Below, in pieces: positions 33,439 through 40,913 of a stretch of DNA of 64,000 bases. Source of the stretch: Streptomyces sp. 130 (GTDB lineage Bacteria > Actinomycetota > Actinomycetes > Streptomycetales > Streptomycetaceae); the NCBI RefSeq assembly GCF_007096885.1, contig NZ_VJNO01000014.1, positions 1 through 64,000 on the forward strand. The letters are read 5' to 3'. The first letter of the stretch is position 1, and each line of letters begins with the position of its first letter. Both the position numbers and the translations under genes were made by a program. The notes under the pieces were generated by a model. It did not search any database, was not told the DNA's origin, and saw nothing but the letters and a program-made list of their open reading frames with translations.

Positions 33439-34209
33439 ATGCCAGCCGAACGCACCCGCGAGCACACCGTGCCCGTCGCCGCCGCCCGCCGGCGCCGGCT
33501 GCGTGCGGACGGCGCCCGGCTCCTCGCCGACCTGCTGCGCCACCAGGTGCGCACGGGCGCGTTCCCCGGCGGTGTCCTGCCGTACGAGGACACCATCGGG
33601 CGCGACTACCGCGTCTCGCGGAACACCGTGCGCCAGGCCCTCGACCTGCTGCGCGGCGAGGGCGTGGTCGAGCGGCAGCCGGGCGTCGGCACGGTCGTCG
33701 TCGCCGAGAAGTACCCGCACGCGCTCGACCGGCTCCGGGGTCTGGCGGAGACCCTGCGCGAGCACGGCCGGGTCACCAACGAGGTCCGTACCGTCGGGCC
33801 CGTCCCCGCCCCGGCCCCGGCCGCCCGGCGGCTCGGGCTCGCCGAGCACACCGACGTGCTCTACATCGAGCGCCGCCGCCTGCTGAACGGGCTGCCGCTC
33901 TCCCTCGACCTCACCTACGTCCCGATGGACGTCGGCGCCGGGCTGCTCGGCGCCGACCTGGAGAACACCGACGTGTTCCGGCTGCTGGAGTCCCTGACCG
34001 GGCAGCGGCTGGGCGACGCCGACATCACCCTGGAGGCCGTCAACGCCGACGCGCACTCCGCCGCCGTCCTGGAGGTCCCGCGCGGCTCCGCCGTCCTGAT
34101 GCTGGAGCGGCTGACCAGGCTCGCCGACGGCCGGCCCGTGGACCTGGAGTTCATCCGCTTCCGCGGCGACCGCATCAGCATGAACGGCGTGCTGCAACGG
34201 GCCTGTTGA
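33439..34209 (+). CDS. GntR/UTRA family transcriptional regulator
   Basis: 256 residues. The winged helix at about 15-90 (LPYEDTIGRDYRVSRNTVRQ, LLRGEGVVERQPGVGTVV) is followed by a UTRA ligand domain (about 100-250: TDVLYIERRRLLNGLPLSLD, VLEVPRGSAVLMLERLTRLA). UTRA domains bind small molecules. It heads the AprBA/ABC cluster, 44 bp before the ferredoxin start, and is its likely ligand-dependent switch. The start is the ATG at 33439 (or 33427). Two GCAACAC repeats (about 33387-33405) just upstream could be its operator. Confidence 0.88.
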   Translation: MPAERTREHTVPVAAARRRRLRADGARLLADLLRHQVRTGAFPGGVLPYEDTIGRDYRVSRNTVRQALDLLRGEGVVERQPGVGTVVVAEKYPHALDRLRGLAETLREHGRVTNEVRTVGPVPAPAPAARRLGLAEHTDVLYIERRRLLNGLPLSLDLTYVPMDVGAGLLGADLENTDVFRLLESLTGQRLGDADITLEAVNADAHSAAVLEVPRGSAVLMLERLTRLADGRPVDLEFIRFRGDRISMNGVLQRAC

Positions 34210-34253
34210 GCCTCCTGCCGGCCCCCTTCGACACCCTTCCCTGGAGCCCCGCC

Positions 34254-34481
34254 ATGCCTCTGGCGCCCCAGCGGGCCGACGTGCCCGTGACCATCGACGA
34301 GTCCAAGTGCATCGACGGATGCACCCTGTGCGTCGACATGTGCCCGCTCGACTCCCTGGCCATCCACCAGGACAGCGGCAAGGCCTACATGCACGTGGAC
34401 GAGTGCTGGTACTGCGGCCCGTGCGCCGCCCGCTGCCCCACCGGGGCGGTCACCGTCAACATGCCCTATCTCCTGCGCTGA
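34254..34481 (+). CDS. AprB-like ferredoxin with two [4Fe-4S] motifs
   Basis: 75 residues. Cluster motifs CIDGCTLCVDMCP (with C-x3-C spacing) and CWYCGPCAARCP, ending NMPYLLR. The layout matches the ferredoxin part of adenylylsulfate reductase subunit AprB without its long tail. It is an electron carrier and the likely partner of the AprA-like flavoprotein four genes downstream. The ATG at 34254 has CTGGAG upstream; a TTG at 34206 overlapping the GntR stop is the alternative. It is followed by the ABC importer after 13 bp. Confidence 0.9.
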   Translation: MPLAPQRADVPVTIDESKCIDGCTLCVDMCPLDSLAIHQDSGKAYMHVDECWYCGPCAARCPTGAVTVNMPYLLR

Positions 34482-34494
34482 AAGGCCCCCGACC

Positions 34495-35862
34495 ATGCGA
34501 CGCACAGCACCCGGCGCCCTGGCCGGTGCCGCGCTGCTCCTCACGCTCACCACGGGCTGCGGCGGCGGGGCGAGCGCGGACGACCGCGGCACCGTCACGG
34601 TGACCGTCGGCTACCAGTCCCGGACCATCAACACCGTCACCGCGGGCACCCTGCTGCGGTCCCTCGGCTACTTCGAGGACGAGCTGCGCAAACGCGGCGA
34701 GCGGGACGGCGTCACGTACGAGGTGAAGTGGCAGGACTACGCCACCGGCGCCCCGATCACCGCCCAGATGACCGCCGGAAAGATCGACATCGGCTCGATG
34801 GGCGACTTCCCGCTGCTGATCAACGCGGCCCGGGGCGTCCAGCTGAAGCGCCCCACCCGGCTCGTCTCGGTCACCGGCTACAACCTGTCGGGCGGACTCA
34901 ACACCGTGGTCACCGAGCCCGGTTCCAAGCTCCGCACGCTCACGGACCTGCGCGGCAAGAAGGTCTCCACGAGCGTCGGATCGGCCGCCGACGGCACCCT
35001 CGTACGCGCTCTGCAGCGGGCCGGGCTCGACCCCGAGAAAGACATCCGCAAGCTCAACCAGCAGCCTGCCGTGGGGGCTTCGGCGCTCCAGGCGGGCAGC
35101 GCGGACGCGTTGTCGCAGTTCGTGGCCTGGCCGGGGCTGCTCGCCTTCCAGGGCCGGGCCAAGGCGCTGTACGACGGCGCCGAACTGAACCTGCCGACCT
35201 TCCACGGGGTCACCGTCCGCGAGGACTTCGCCGAGAAGCGGTCCGCCGTGGTGGAGGACTTCCTGCGCGCCCAGGGCCGGGCGACGGACTATCTCCACGA
35301 ACACCCCGTCGCCGCCTCGGAGTCCGTCGCGAAGGCCACCGGGCTCCCGGCGGAGGTCGTCCACCTCTACAACGGCGCCCAGGGTATCGCCACCTTCGAC
35401 ACCACGCTGAAGCCCGCGCTCATCGCCGCCCTGAAGAAGGACGTCCCGGTGCTGGCCTCGGCGAAGCTGGTCGGCGACGTGGACGTGGACGCCTTCGTGG
35501 ACGACCGGTACGTCAAGCGGGTGTACGGCTCCGGCTATGCGAAGGCCCTCGCCGCGGGGCCGCCCGCCCGGCGCGGCGGAGAGGTGTGGCCGAAGGGCAA
35601 GGACGCCACCACGGCCTTCACCACCTCCGCCGAAGTGCTGCGGTACGTGGCCGCGCACCGGGACACGGTCCGGGCGGCATACGTCCCCGACACGAAGACC
35701 GGCACGCTGTGGTTCGCGGACCGCGCGGTGTGGGTCGCGGACGGCGGGGAACTGCGGCCCTACGTCACCGAGTCGGCGGCCCGCGCCGATGTCGCGGCAC
35801 ACCCCGGCGCCCGGACCGTCTCCTACGCCGACGCGCTGGAACGCGCCGGGTCCGCGTCATGA
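34495..35862 (+). CDS. SsuA-like substrate-binding lipoprotein with NosL-like C-terminal domain
   Basis: 455 residues. Lipoprotein signal with lipobox LTTGC (Cys near 22). Residues about 30-345 are an SBP of the sulfonate/nitrate (SsuA/NMT1) type: VGYQSRTINTVTAGTLLRSL, MTAGKIDIGSMGDFPLLINA, LRGKKVSTSVGSAADGTLVR. From about 362 to the end it resembles NosL: FTTSAEVLRYVAAHRDTV, AAYVPDTKTGTLWFADRAVW, LRPYVTESAARADVAAHPGA. The NosL Cys-Gly-Met copper motif is absent. It delivers an unknown ligand to the permease at the outer membrane face. The stop overlaps the permease start (ATGA). The extra domain is unusual for the family. Confidence 0.88.
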   Translation: MRRTAPGALAGAALLLTLTTGCGGGASADDRGTVTVTVGYQSRTINTVTAGTLLRSLGYFEDELRKRGERDGVTYEVKWQDYATGAPITAQMTAGKIDIGSMGDFPLLINAARGVQLKRPTRLVSVTGYNLSGGLNTVVTEPGSKLRTLTDLRGKKVSTSVGSAADGTLVRALQRAGLDPEKDIRKLNQQPAVGASALQAGSADALSQFVAWPGLLAFQGRAKALYDGAELNLPTFHGVTVREDFAEKRSAVVEDFLRAQGRATDYLHEHPVAASESVAKATGLPAEVVHLYNGAQGIATFDTTLKPALIAALKKDVPVLASAKLVGDVDVDAFVDDRYVKRVYGSGYAKALAAGPPARRGGEVWPKGKDATTAFTTSAEVLRYVAAHRDTVRAAYVPDTKTGTLWFADRAVWVADGGELRPYVTESAARADVAAHPGARTVSYADALERAGSAS

Positions 35863-36719
35863 CCGGGCGCTGGTCCCCCGTGCGGCGGGTGCTCTCACTG
35901 GTCGCGGCGGTCGGGCTGTGGCAGGCGCTGACCACGTACGACATCAGTCTGTGGCTGCGCTTCGAGCAGTTCCCGACGGTGACCGAGGTCGGCCGCGCGT
36001 TCGCGGACCGGGTCTCCGGCGACGCGTACTGGCAGGACCTGACCGACAGCCTGACCCGGATCGTCACCGGCTTCGCGCTGGCCGCCGTCCTCGGGGTCAC
36101 CGTCGGCACGGCCGTCGCCCGCTCCCGCATCGCCGCCGATCTGCTGGGCCCGGTCCTCGAAGTGCTGCGGCCCGTCCCGGCCATCGCGCTGGTCCCGGTC
36201 GCGATCCTGCTCTTCCCGAGCAACGAGCAGGGCATCGTCTTCATCACGTGCACGGCCGCCTTCTTCCCGGTCATGGTCTCCACCCGGCACGCGGTGCGGG
36301 CGCTGACCCCGGTGTGGGAGGAGGCCGTCCTGACCATGGGCGGCGGACGGCGGCGCGTGCTGTGGTCCGTGGTGCTGCCCGGCGCGCTCCCCGGCATCCT
36401 CGGCGGCCTGTCCGTCGGGATCGGGGTGTCCTGGATCTGCGTGATCTCCGCCGAGATGATCTCCGGCGAGTACGGGGTGGGCTACCGGACCTGGCAGGAC
36501 TACACGGTCGTGGACTACCCCGGGGTCTTCGTCGGCATGGCCACCATCGGCCTGCTCGGCTGGCTCACCTCCACCGCTGTGGAGCTCCTGGGCCGCAGGC
36601 TGACCCGCTGGCTGCCGCGCGCGGAGGGCCGCCCGGCCTCCCCCGCGCGCCGCCGCCCCGCAGCGGCGGCGACCGCCGCCCCCTCGGTCCGCACGGCACG
36701 GGAACGGGTGCGCTCATGA
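35859..36719 (+). CDS. SsuC-type ABC transporter permease
   Basis: 286 residues, six transmembrane segments. The BPD_transp_1 loop is EEAVLTMGGGRRRVLWSVVLPGALPG, the EAA motif that docks the ATPase (quoted in part, residues about 148-173). Other landmarks are VLEVLRPVPAIALVPVAILL and SWICVISAEMISGEYGVGYR, typical of sulfonate/taurine/nitrate permeases. It starts on the ATGA overlap with the binding protein and ends on an ATGA overlap with the ATPase gene. The Ala/Arg-rich C-terminal tail is species-specific. Confidence 0.93.
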   Translation: MTGRWSPVRRVLSLVAAVGLWQALTTYDISLWLRFEQFPTVTEVGRAFADRVSGDAYWQDLTDSLTRIVTGFALAAVLGVTVGTAVARSRIAADLLGPVLEVLRPVPAIALVPVAILLFPSNEQGIVFITCTAAFFPVMVSTRHAVRALTPVWEEAVLTMGGGRRRVLWSVVLPGALPGILGGLSVGIGVSWICVISAEMISGEYGVGYRTWQDYTVVDYPGVFVGMATIGLLGWLTSTAVELLGRRLTRWLPRAEGRPASPARRRPAAAATAAPSVRTARERVRS

Positions 36720-37465
36720 CGGAGACGACGACCACGCGAGGACTGCGGCTCACGCTGCGCGGCGCCACACTCGGCCGGGCCGGGGCACCCGTCCTCGACG
36801 GCATCGACCTCGATGTCGTGCCCGGCGAGATTCTGGCCGTCGTCGGCCCGTCCGGCTGCGGGAAGTCCACGCTGCTGCGGACCCTGGCCGGGCTGCTCCC
36901 CCCGCTCGGCGGCGAGGTCACGGAGGACGGCGCGCCCGTCACCGGACCACGCGCCGAACGGGCCCTCGTCTTCCAGGACGACGCGCTCCTGCCCTGGCGC
37001 ACGGTCCGGGCCAACGTCGAACTGCCCCTCACCATCCGGGGCGTGGGACGCGCCGAACGGCGGGCCCGGGCCGTCGAGTGGCTGGCCCGGGTCGGGCTCG
37101 CCGAGCACGCGGGGAAGCTGCCGCACCGGATCTCCGGCGGGCAGCGCCAGCGCGTGCAGCTGGCCCGGGCGCTCGCGGCGGGGCCCCGGGCGGTCCTGAT
37201 GGACGAGCCGTTCGGGGCGCTGGACGCCCAGACCAGGGCCGGTATGCAACAGCTCCTGGTCGACGTGCTCCGGGGCAGCGGCGCCACAGTGGTGTTCGTG
37301 ACGCACGACGTGGACGAGGCGCTGTTCCTCGGCGACCGGGTGGCGCTGCTGCCGGGCGGCCGGGTCCTGCCGGTGCCGCGCCCGCGCGAACGGGCCGCCC
37401 ACACCGACCCGGTGACGGTCGCGCTGCGCCGCGAGGTCCTGGAATCCCTCACCCCCCTCTCCTGA
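36716..37465 (+). CDS. SsuB-type ABC transporter ATP-binding protein
   Basis: 249 residues. Walker A GPSGCGKST (about residue 43), Q-loop VFQDDALLPWRTV, signature RISGGQRQRVQLARAL, Walker B AVLMDEPFGALDAQT and H-loop VTHDVDEALFL, the pattern of nitrate/sulfonate/taurine importers. It energises the SsuC-type permease with which it overlaps by four bases. The AprA-like gene starts 11 bp after its stop. Confidence 0.95.
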   Translation: MTETTTTRGLRLTLRGATLGRAGAPVLDGIDLDVVPGEILAVVGPSGCGKSTLLRTLAGLLPPLGGEVTEDGAPVTGPRAERALVFQDDALLPWRTVRANVELPLTIRGVGRAERRARAVEWLARVGLAEHAGKLPHRISGGQRQRVQLARALAAGPRAVLMDEPFGALDAQTRAGMQQLLVDVLRGSGATVVFVTHDVDEALFLGDRVALLPGGRVLPVPRPRERAAHTDPVTVALRREVLESLTPLS

Positions 37466-37476
37466 AAGGCACCCCC

Positions 37477-40197
37477 GTGCAGATCCCCGCCCTCGCGGAC
37501 GCCGAGGAACTCTCCTGCGACGTGCTGGTGGTCGGCGGCGGTACGGCCGGCACGATGGCGGCCCTCACCGCCGCCGAGCACGGCGCCTCCGTCCTCCTCC
37601 TGGAGAAGGCGCACGTCCGCCACTCCGGCGCGCTCGCCATGGGCATGGACGGCGTGAACAACGCGGTGATCCCGGGCCGCGCCGAACCCGACGACTACGT
37701 CGCCGAGATCACCCGCGCCAACGACGGCATCGTGGACCAGTCCACCGTCCGCCAGACCGCGGTACGCGGCTTCGGCATGGTCCGGCGCCTGGAGTCGTAC
37801 GGGGTGAAGTTCGAGAAGGACGAGCACGGCGAGTACGCGGTCCGGCAGGTCCACCGCTCCGGCTCGTACGTCCTGCCGATGCCCGAGGGCAAGGACGTCA
37901 AGAAGGTCCTCTACCGGCAGCTGCGGCGGCGCGAGATGCGGGAACGCATCCGCATCGAGAACCGGGTCATGCCGGTGCGGGTGCTCACCGGCGACGACGG
38001 CCGGGCGATCGGCGCGGCCGGCTTCAACACCCGCACCGGGCAGTTCGTCACGGTCCGCGCCGGCGCCGTCATCCTCGCGACGGGCGCCTGCGGCCGCCTC
38101 GGCCTGCCGGCCTCCGGCTATCTCTACGGCACGTACGAGAACCCGACCAACGCGGGTGACGGCTATGCCATGGCGTACCACGCGGGCGCCGAGCTGACCG
38201 GCATCGAGTGCTTCCAGATCAACCCGCTGATCAAGGACTACAACGGCCCGGCCTGCGCGTACGTCGCCAATCCGTTCGGCGGCTACCAGGTCAACCGGCA
38301 CGGCGAGCGGTTCGTGGACTCCGACTACTGGTCGGGGCAGATGATGGCGGAGTTCGCGGCGGAGGTCGCCTCCGACCGGGGGCCGGTCTACCTCAAGCTC
38401 AGCCATCTGCCGGAGGAGTCCGTCAGCGCCCTGGAAACGATCCTGCACTCCACGGAACGTCCGACGCGCGGCACGTTCCACGCGGGGCGCGGTCACGACT
38501 ACCGCACCCATGACATCGAGATGCACATCTCCGAGATCGGCCTGTGCGGCGGCCACTCGGCGTCCGGCGTCCGCGTCGACGACCACGCCCGCACCACGGT
38601 GGACCGGCTCTACGCGGCCGGTGACCTGGCGTGCGTGCCGCACAACTACATGATCGGCGCGTTCGTCTTCGGCGACCTGGCGGGCGAGGACGCGGCCCGG
38701 TTCACGGCGTACGAAGGCGAGTTGCCCGCCGACCAGCTGCGGGCGGCACACGAACTGATCTACCGCCCGCTGCGCAATCCGGACGGGCCGCCGCAGCCCC
38801 AGGTCGAGTACAAGCTGCGCCGCTTCGTGAACGATTACGTGGCCCCGCCGAAGTCCGGGGCCCGGCTGTCGATCGCCCTGGAGTCCTTCGAACGGATGCG
38901 GACGGACCTCGCGGAGATGGGCGCGAAGACCCCGCACGAGCTGATGCGGTGCGCGGAGGTGTCGTTCATCCGCGACTGCGCGGAGATGGCCGCGCGCTCC
39001 TCGCTCGCCCGCACGGAGTCCCGCTGGGGGCTCTACCACGAGCGGACGGACCATCCGGAGCGGGACGACGCGGACTGGTTCCACCACCTGGACCTGTACA
39101 AGTCGGCGTCCGGGACGATGGAGTTCACGGCGCGCCCGGTGGCGCCGTACCTGGTCCCGGTGGAGGGCTTCGTCCCGGCCGGGGGCCCGGTCCGGCGGAT
39201 CGGCGCGGTCGAGCCGGTGGGGGTGGGGACGGCGGGGGCGCGGGAGGCGGCACCGGTGTCGGTGTCGGCGCGGACCCCCGTGGCAGCGGCCGCCGAACCG
39301 GCCGTCTCCACCTCGCCGCGCATCCTGGAGCTGCTGGCCCTGAGCGAGGGCGAACCGGAGCTGGCGTCGCTCACCCCGTATCTGGACGACCCGGACCCCG
39401 CCGTCCGCCGGGCCGCCGTCGCCGCGCTCACCGAGTCCACTCCGCCGGGCGCGGGCCCCGCGCTGGCCACGGCCCTGGGCGACCCGTCCGCCGCCGTGCG
39501 CGCGGCCGTCGCGGCGTCCCTGCGCGAACTGGTCGAGGTCCTGCCGCCGTCCCCGGAGCTGCGCACCCCGTTGGTGGCCGCGCTCTCCTCGGCCGACGCG
39601 GTGGTCCGCGCCGCCGCGCTGGACACCCTGCGGGCGCTGCGGCTGGGCGACGCGGAGCTGTACGCGGGCACGCTGGGCGACCCGGACCCCGGCGTCCGGG
39701 TCGAGACGGTGCGCGCGCTGGTCTCGGTGGACGCGGTGGAGGGCCTTTCCCGCGCGGCGGGCGACCCGGCCCGTGAGGTCCGCGTCGCCGTGGCGAAGGG
39801 CCTGGCCGCCGTCCGCTCCCCCGCTCCGGCCCCGCTCGCCCCGCTCCTGGACGACCCGGACGCGCTGGTCCGCGCGGCGGCCCTGGGCGCGCTGGCGGAG
39901 ACGGGCTGCCCGCCTGCGTACGCCGACCGCGCGGTGGCCGCCCTGACGGACCCGGCCTGGCAGGTCCGCGCGGGGGCGGCGAGGGGGCTGACCTCGGCTT
40001 CACCGGCCGACGCGGTGCCCCCGCTGGCCGCCGCCCTGTCCGATCCGAACGCGGACGTCCGCAAGGCGGCGGTGCTGGCGCTGCTGCGTCACGGGGGCGC
40101 CCCCGGGGTGCGGGAGGCGCTGGCGGGGGCGGTGGCGGACCCGGACGCGGATGTGCGGGCTTACGCGGGGCGGGGGATGGCGGTCAAGGGCGCGTGA
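37477..40197 (+). CDS. AprA-like FAD oxidoreductase fused to HEAT repeats
   Basis: 906 residues. FAD-binding start CDVLVVGGGTAGTMAALTAA, then SGALAMGMDGVNNAV, ATGACGRLGLPASGYLYGTY and DRLYAAGDLACVPHNYMIGA. RWGLYHERTDHPERDDADWF matches the C-terminal part of APS reductase AprA rather than succinate dehydrogenase. By eye, the AprA segment that carries the substrate-binding arginine (FRFKDGYGP) corresponds to PLIKDYNGP, without the Arg. After a linker (about 575-625), residues about 626-906 form roughly nine HEAT-like repeats of about 31 residues (for example DDPDPAVRRAAVAAL). The GTG at 37477 follows GAAAGG. It probably works with the ferredoxin at 34254 on the imported compound. Confidence 0.88.
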   Translation: MQIPALADAEELSCDVLVVGGGTAGTMAALTAAEHGASVLLLEKAHVRHSGALAMGMDGVNNAVIPGRAEPDDYVAEITRANDGIVDQSTVRQTAVRGFGMVRRLESYGVKFEKDEHGEYAVRQVHRSGSYVLPMPEGKDVKKVLYRQLRRREMRERIRIENRVMPVRVLTGDDGRAIGAAGFNTRTGQFVTVRAGAVILATGACGRLGLPASGYLYGTYENPTNAGDGYAMAYHAGAELTGIECFQINPLIKDYNGPACAYVANPFGGYQVNRHGERFVDSDYWSGQMMAEFAAEVASDRGPVYLKLSHLPEESVSALETILHSTERPTRGTFHAGRGHDYRTHDIEMHISEIGLCGGHSASGVRVDDHARTTVDRLYAAGDLACVPHNYMIGAFVFGDLAGEDAARFTAYEGELPADQLRAAHELIYRPLRNPDGPPQPQVEYKLRRFVNDYVAPPKSGARLSIALESFERMRTDLAEMGAKTPHELMRCAEVSFIRDCAEMAARSSLARTESRWGLYHERTDHPERDDADWFHHLDLYKSASGTMEFTARPVAPYLVPVEGFVPAGGPVRRIGAVEPVGVGTAGAREAAPVSVSARTPVAAAAEPAVSTSPRILELLALSEGEPELASLTPYLDDPDPAVRRAAVAALTESTPPGAGPALATALGDPSAAVRAAVAASLRELVEVLPPSPELRTPLVAALSSADAVVRAAALDTLRALRLGDAELYAGTLGDPDPGVRVETVRALVSVDAVEGLSRAAGDPAREVRVAVAKGLAAVRSPAPAPLAPLLDDPDALVRAAALGALAETGCPPAYADRAVAALTDPAWQVRAGAARGLTSASPADAVPPLAAALSDPNADVRKAAVLALLRHGGAPGVREALAGAVADPDADVRAYAGRGMAVKGA

Positions 40198-40281
40198 GTC
40201 GTTCGCACGTTCAGGGGAGCCGCTTCCGGTTCCCGGCGGATACGCTGAAAACTCCGCGAGACTCCGTCCATGGGAGCACTG

Positions 40282-40890
40282 ATGAGCGTCGACCCCGAGG
40301 CCCCGGAGCCGCGGTGGGCGGTCCCGCCCGTGGGCGGCTGGACCGCCGATGACCTGGACACACTCCCGAATCTGCCTCCGCACACGGAGCTGATCGACGG
40401 GAGCCTCGTCTTCGTGAGTCCGCAGACCGTGTTCCACGAGCGCGCGATCGACTACCTCAAGTGGCAGTTGCAGTCCGTCGCGCCCGTCGACCTGGAGGTG
40501 TTCCGGGAGTTCACCATCGACGTCGACTTCCAGAACCGACCCGAGCCCGACGTCGTCGTCGTGCGCGCCGACGCCGTCAAAAGCCTGCGGCAGACCCGAT
40601 TCCCCGCGGGGAGCGTTCTACTCGCCATCGAAGTCGTCTCCGACGACTCCGTCACCCGCGACCGGGAGACAAAGCCCGTGAAGTACGCGCGGGCGAAGAT
40701 CCCGCACTACTGGCGGGTGGAGAACCAGAACGGGCGCCCGGTGGTGTACGTCTTCGAGCTGGAGCCCGCGACCGGCGCGTACACCTCCACCGGGATCTTC
40801 CACGACCGCATGAAGGTGTCCGCGCCCTTCCCGGTCGAACTGGACCTCACCGCGATCGTCTCGCGCCGCCGAGCGGCGGACCCCCAGTAG
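40282..40890 (+). CDS. Uma2 family (DUF820) endonuclease-like protein
   Basis: 202 residues, PD-(D/E)XK fold. Core: ELIDGSLVFVSPQTVFHERA, PEPDVVVVRADAV with the catalytic Asp, and LLAIEVVSDDSVTRDRETKP with Glu, plus the Lys/Tyr of YARAKIPHYWRVEN. Uma2 proteins are abundant in Streptomyces; most have no known target, and activity is inferred. The ATG at 40282 has GGGAG six bases upstream; an ATG four codons earlier (40270) is in frame. It converges on recQ with 23 bp between stops. Confidence 0.92.
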   Translation: MSVDPEAPEPRWAVPPVGGWTADDLDTLPNLPPHTELIDGSLVFVSPQTVFHERAIDYLKWQLQSVAPVDLEVFREFTIDVDFQNRPEPDVVVVRADAVKSLRQTRFPAGSVLLAIEVVSDDSVTRDRETKPVKYARAKIPHYWRVENQNGRPVVYVFELEPATGAYTSTGIFHDRMKVSAPFPVELDLTAIVSRRRAADPQ

Positions 40891-40913
40891 ACCCGCCGCG
40901 CGACCCGGCCGCC

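Noticed and set aside
34206..34481. TTG start at 34206 for the ferredoxin
   Set aside because: It overlaps the GntR stop, but the extra 16 residues lack similarity to AprB and the ATG at 34254 has a better ribosome site.
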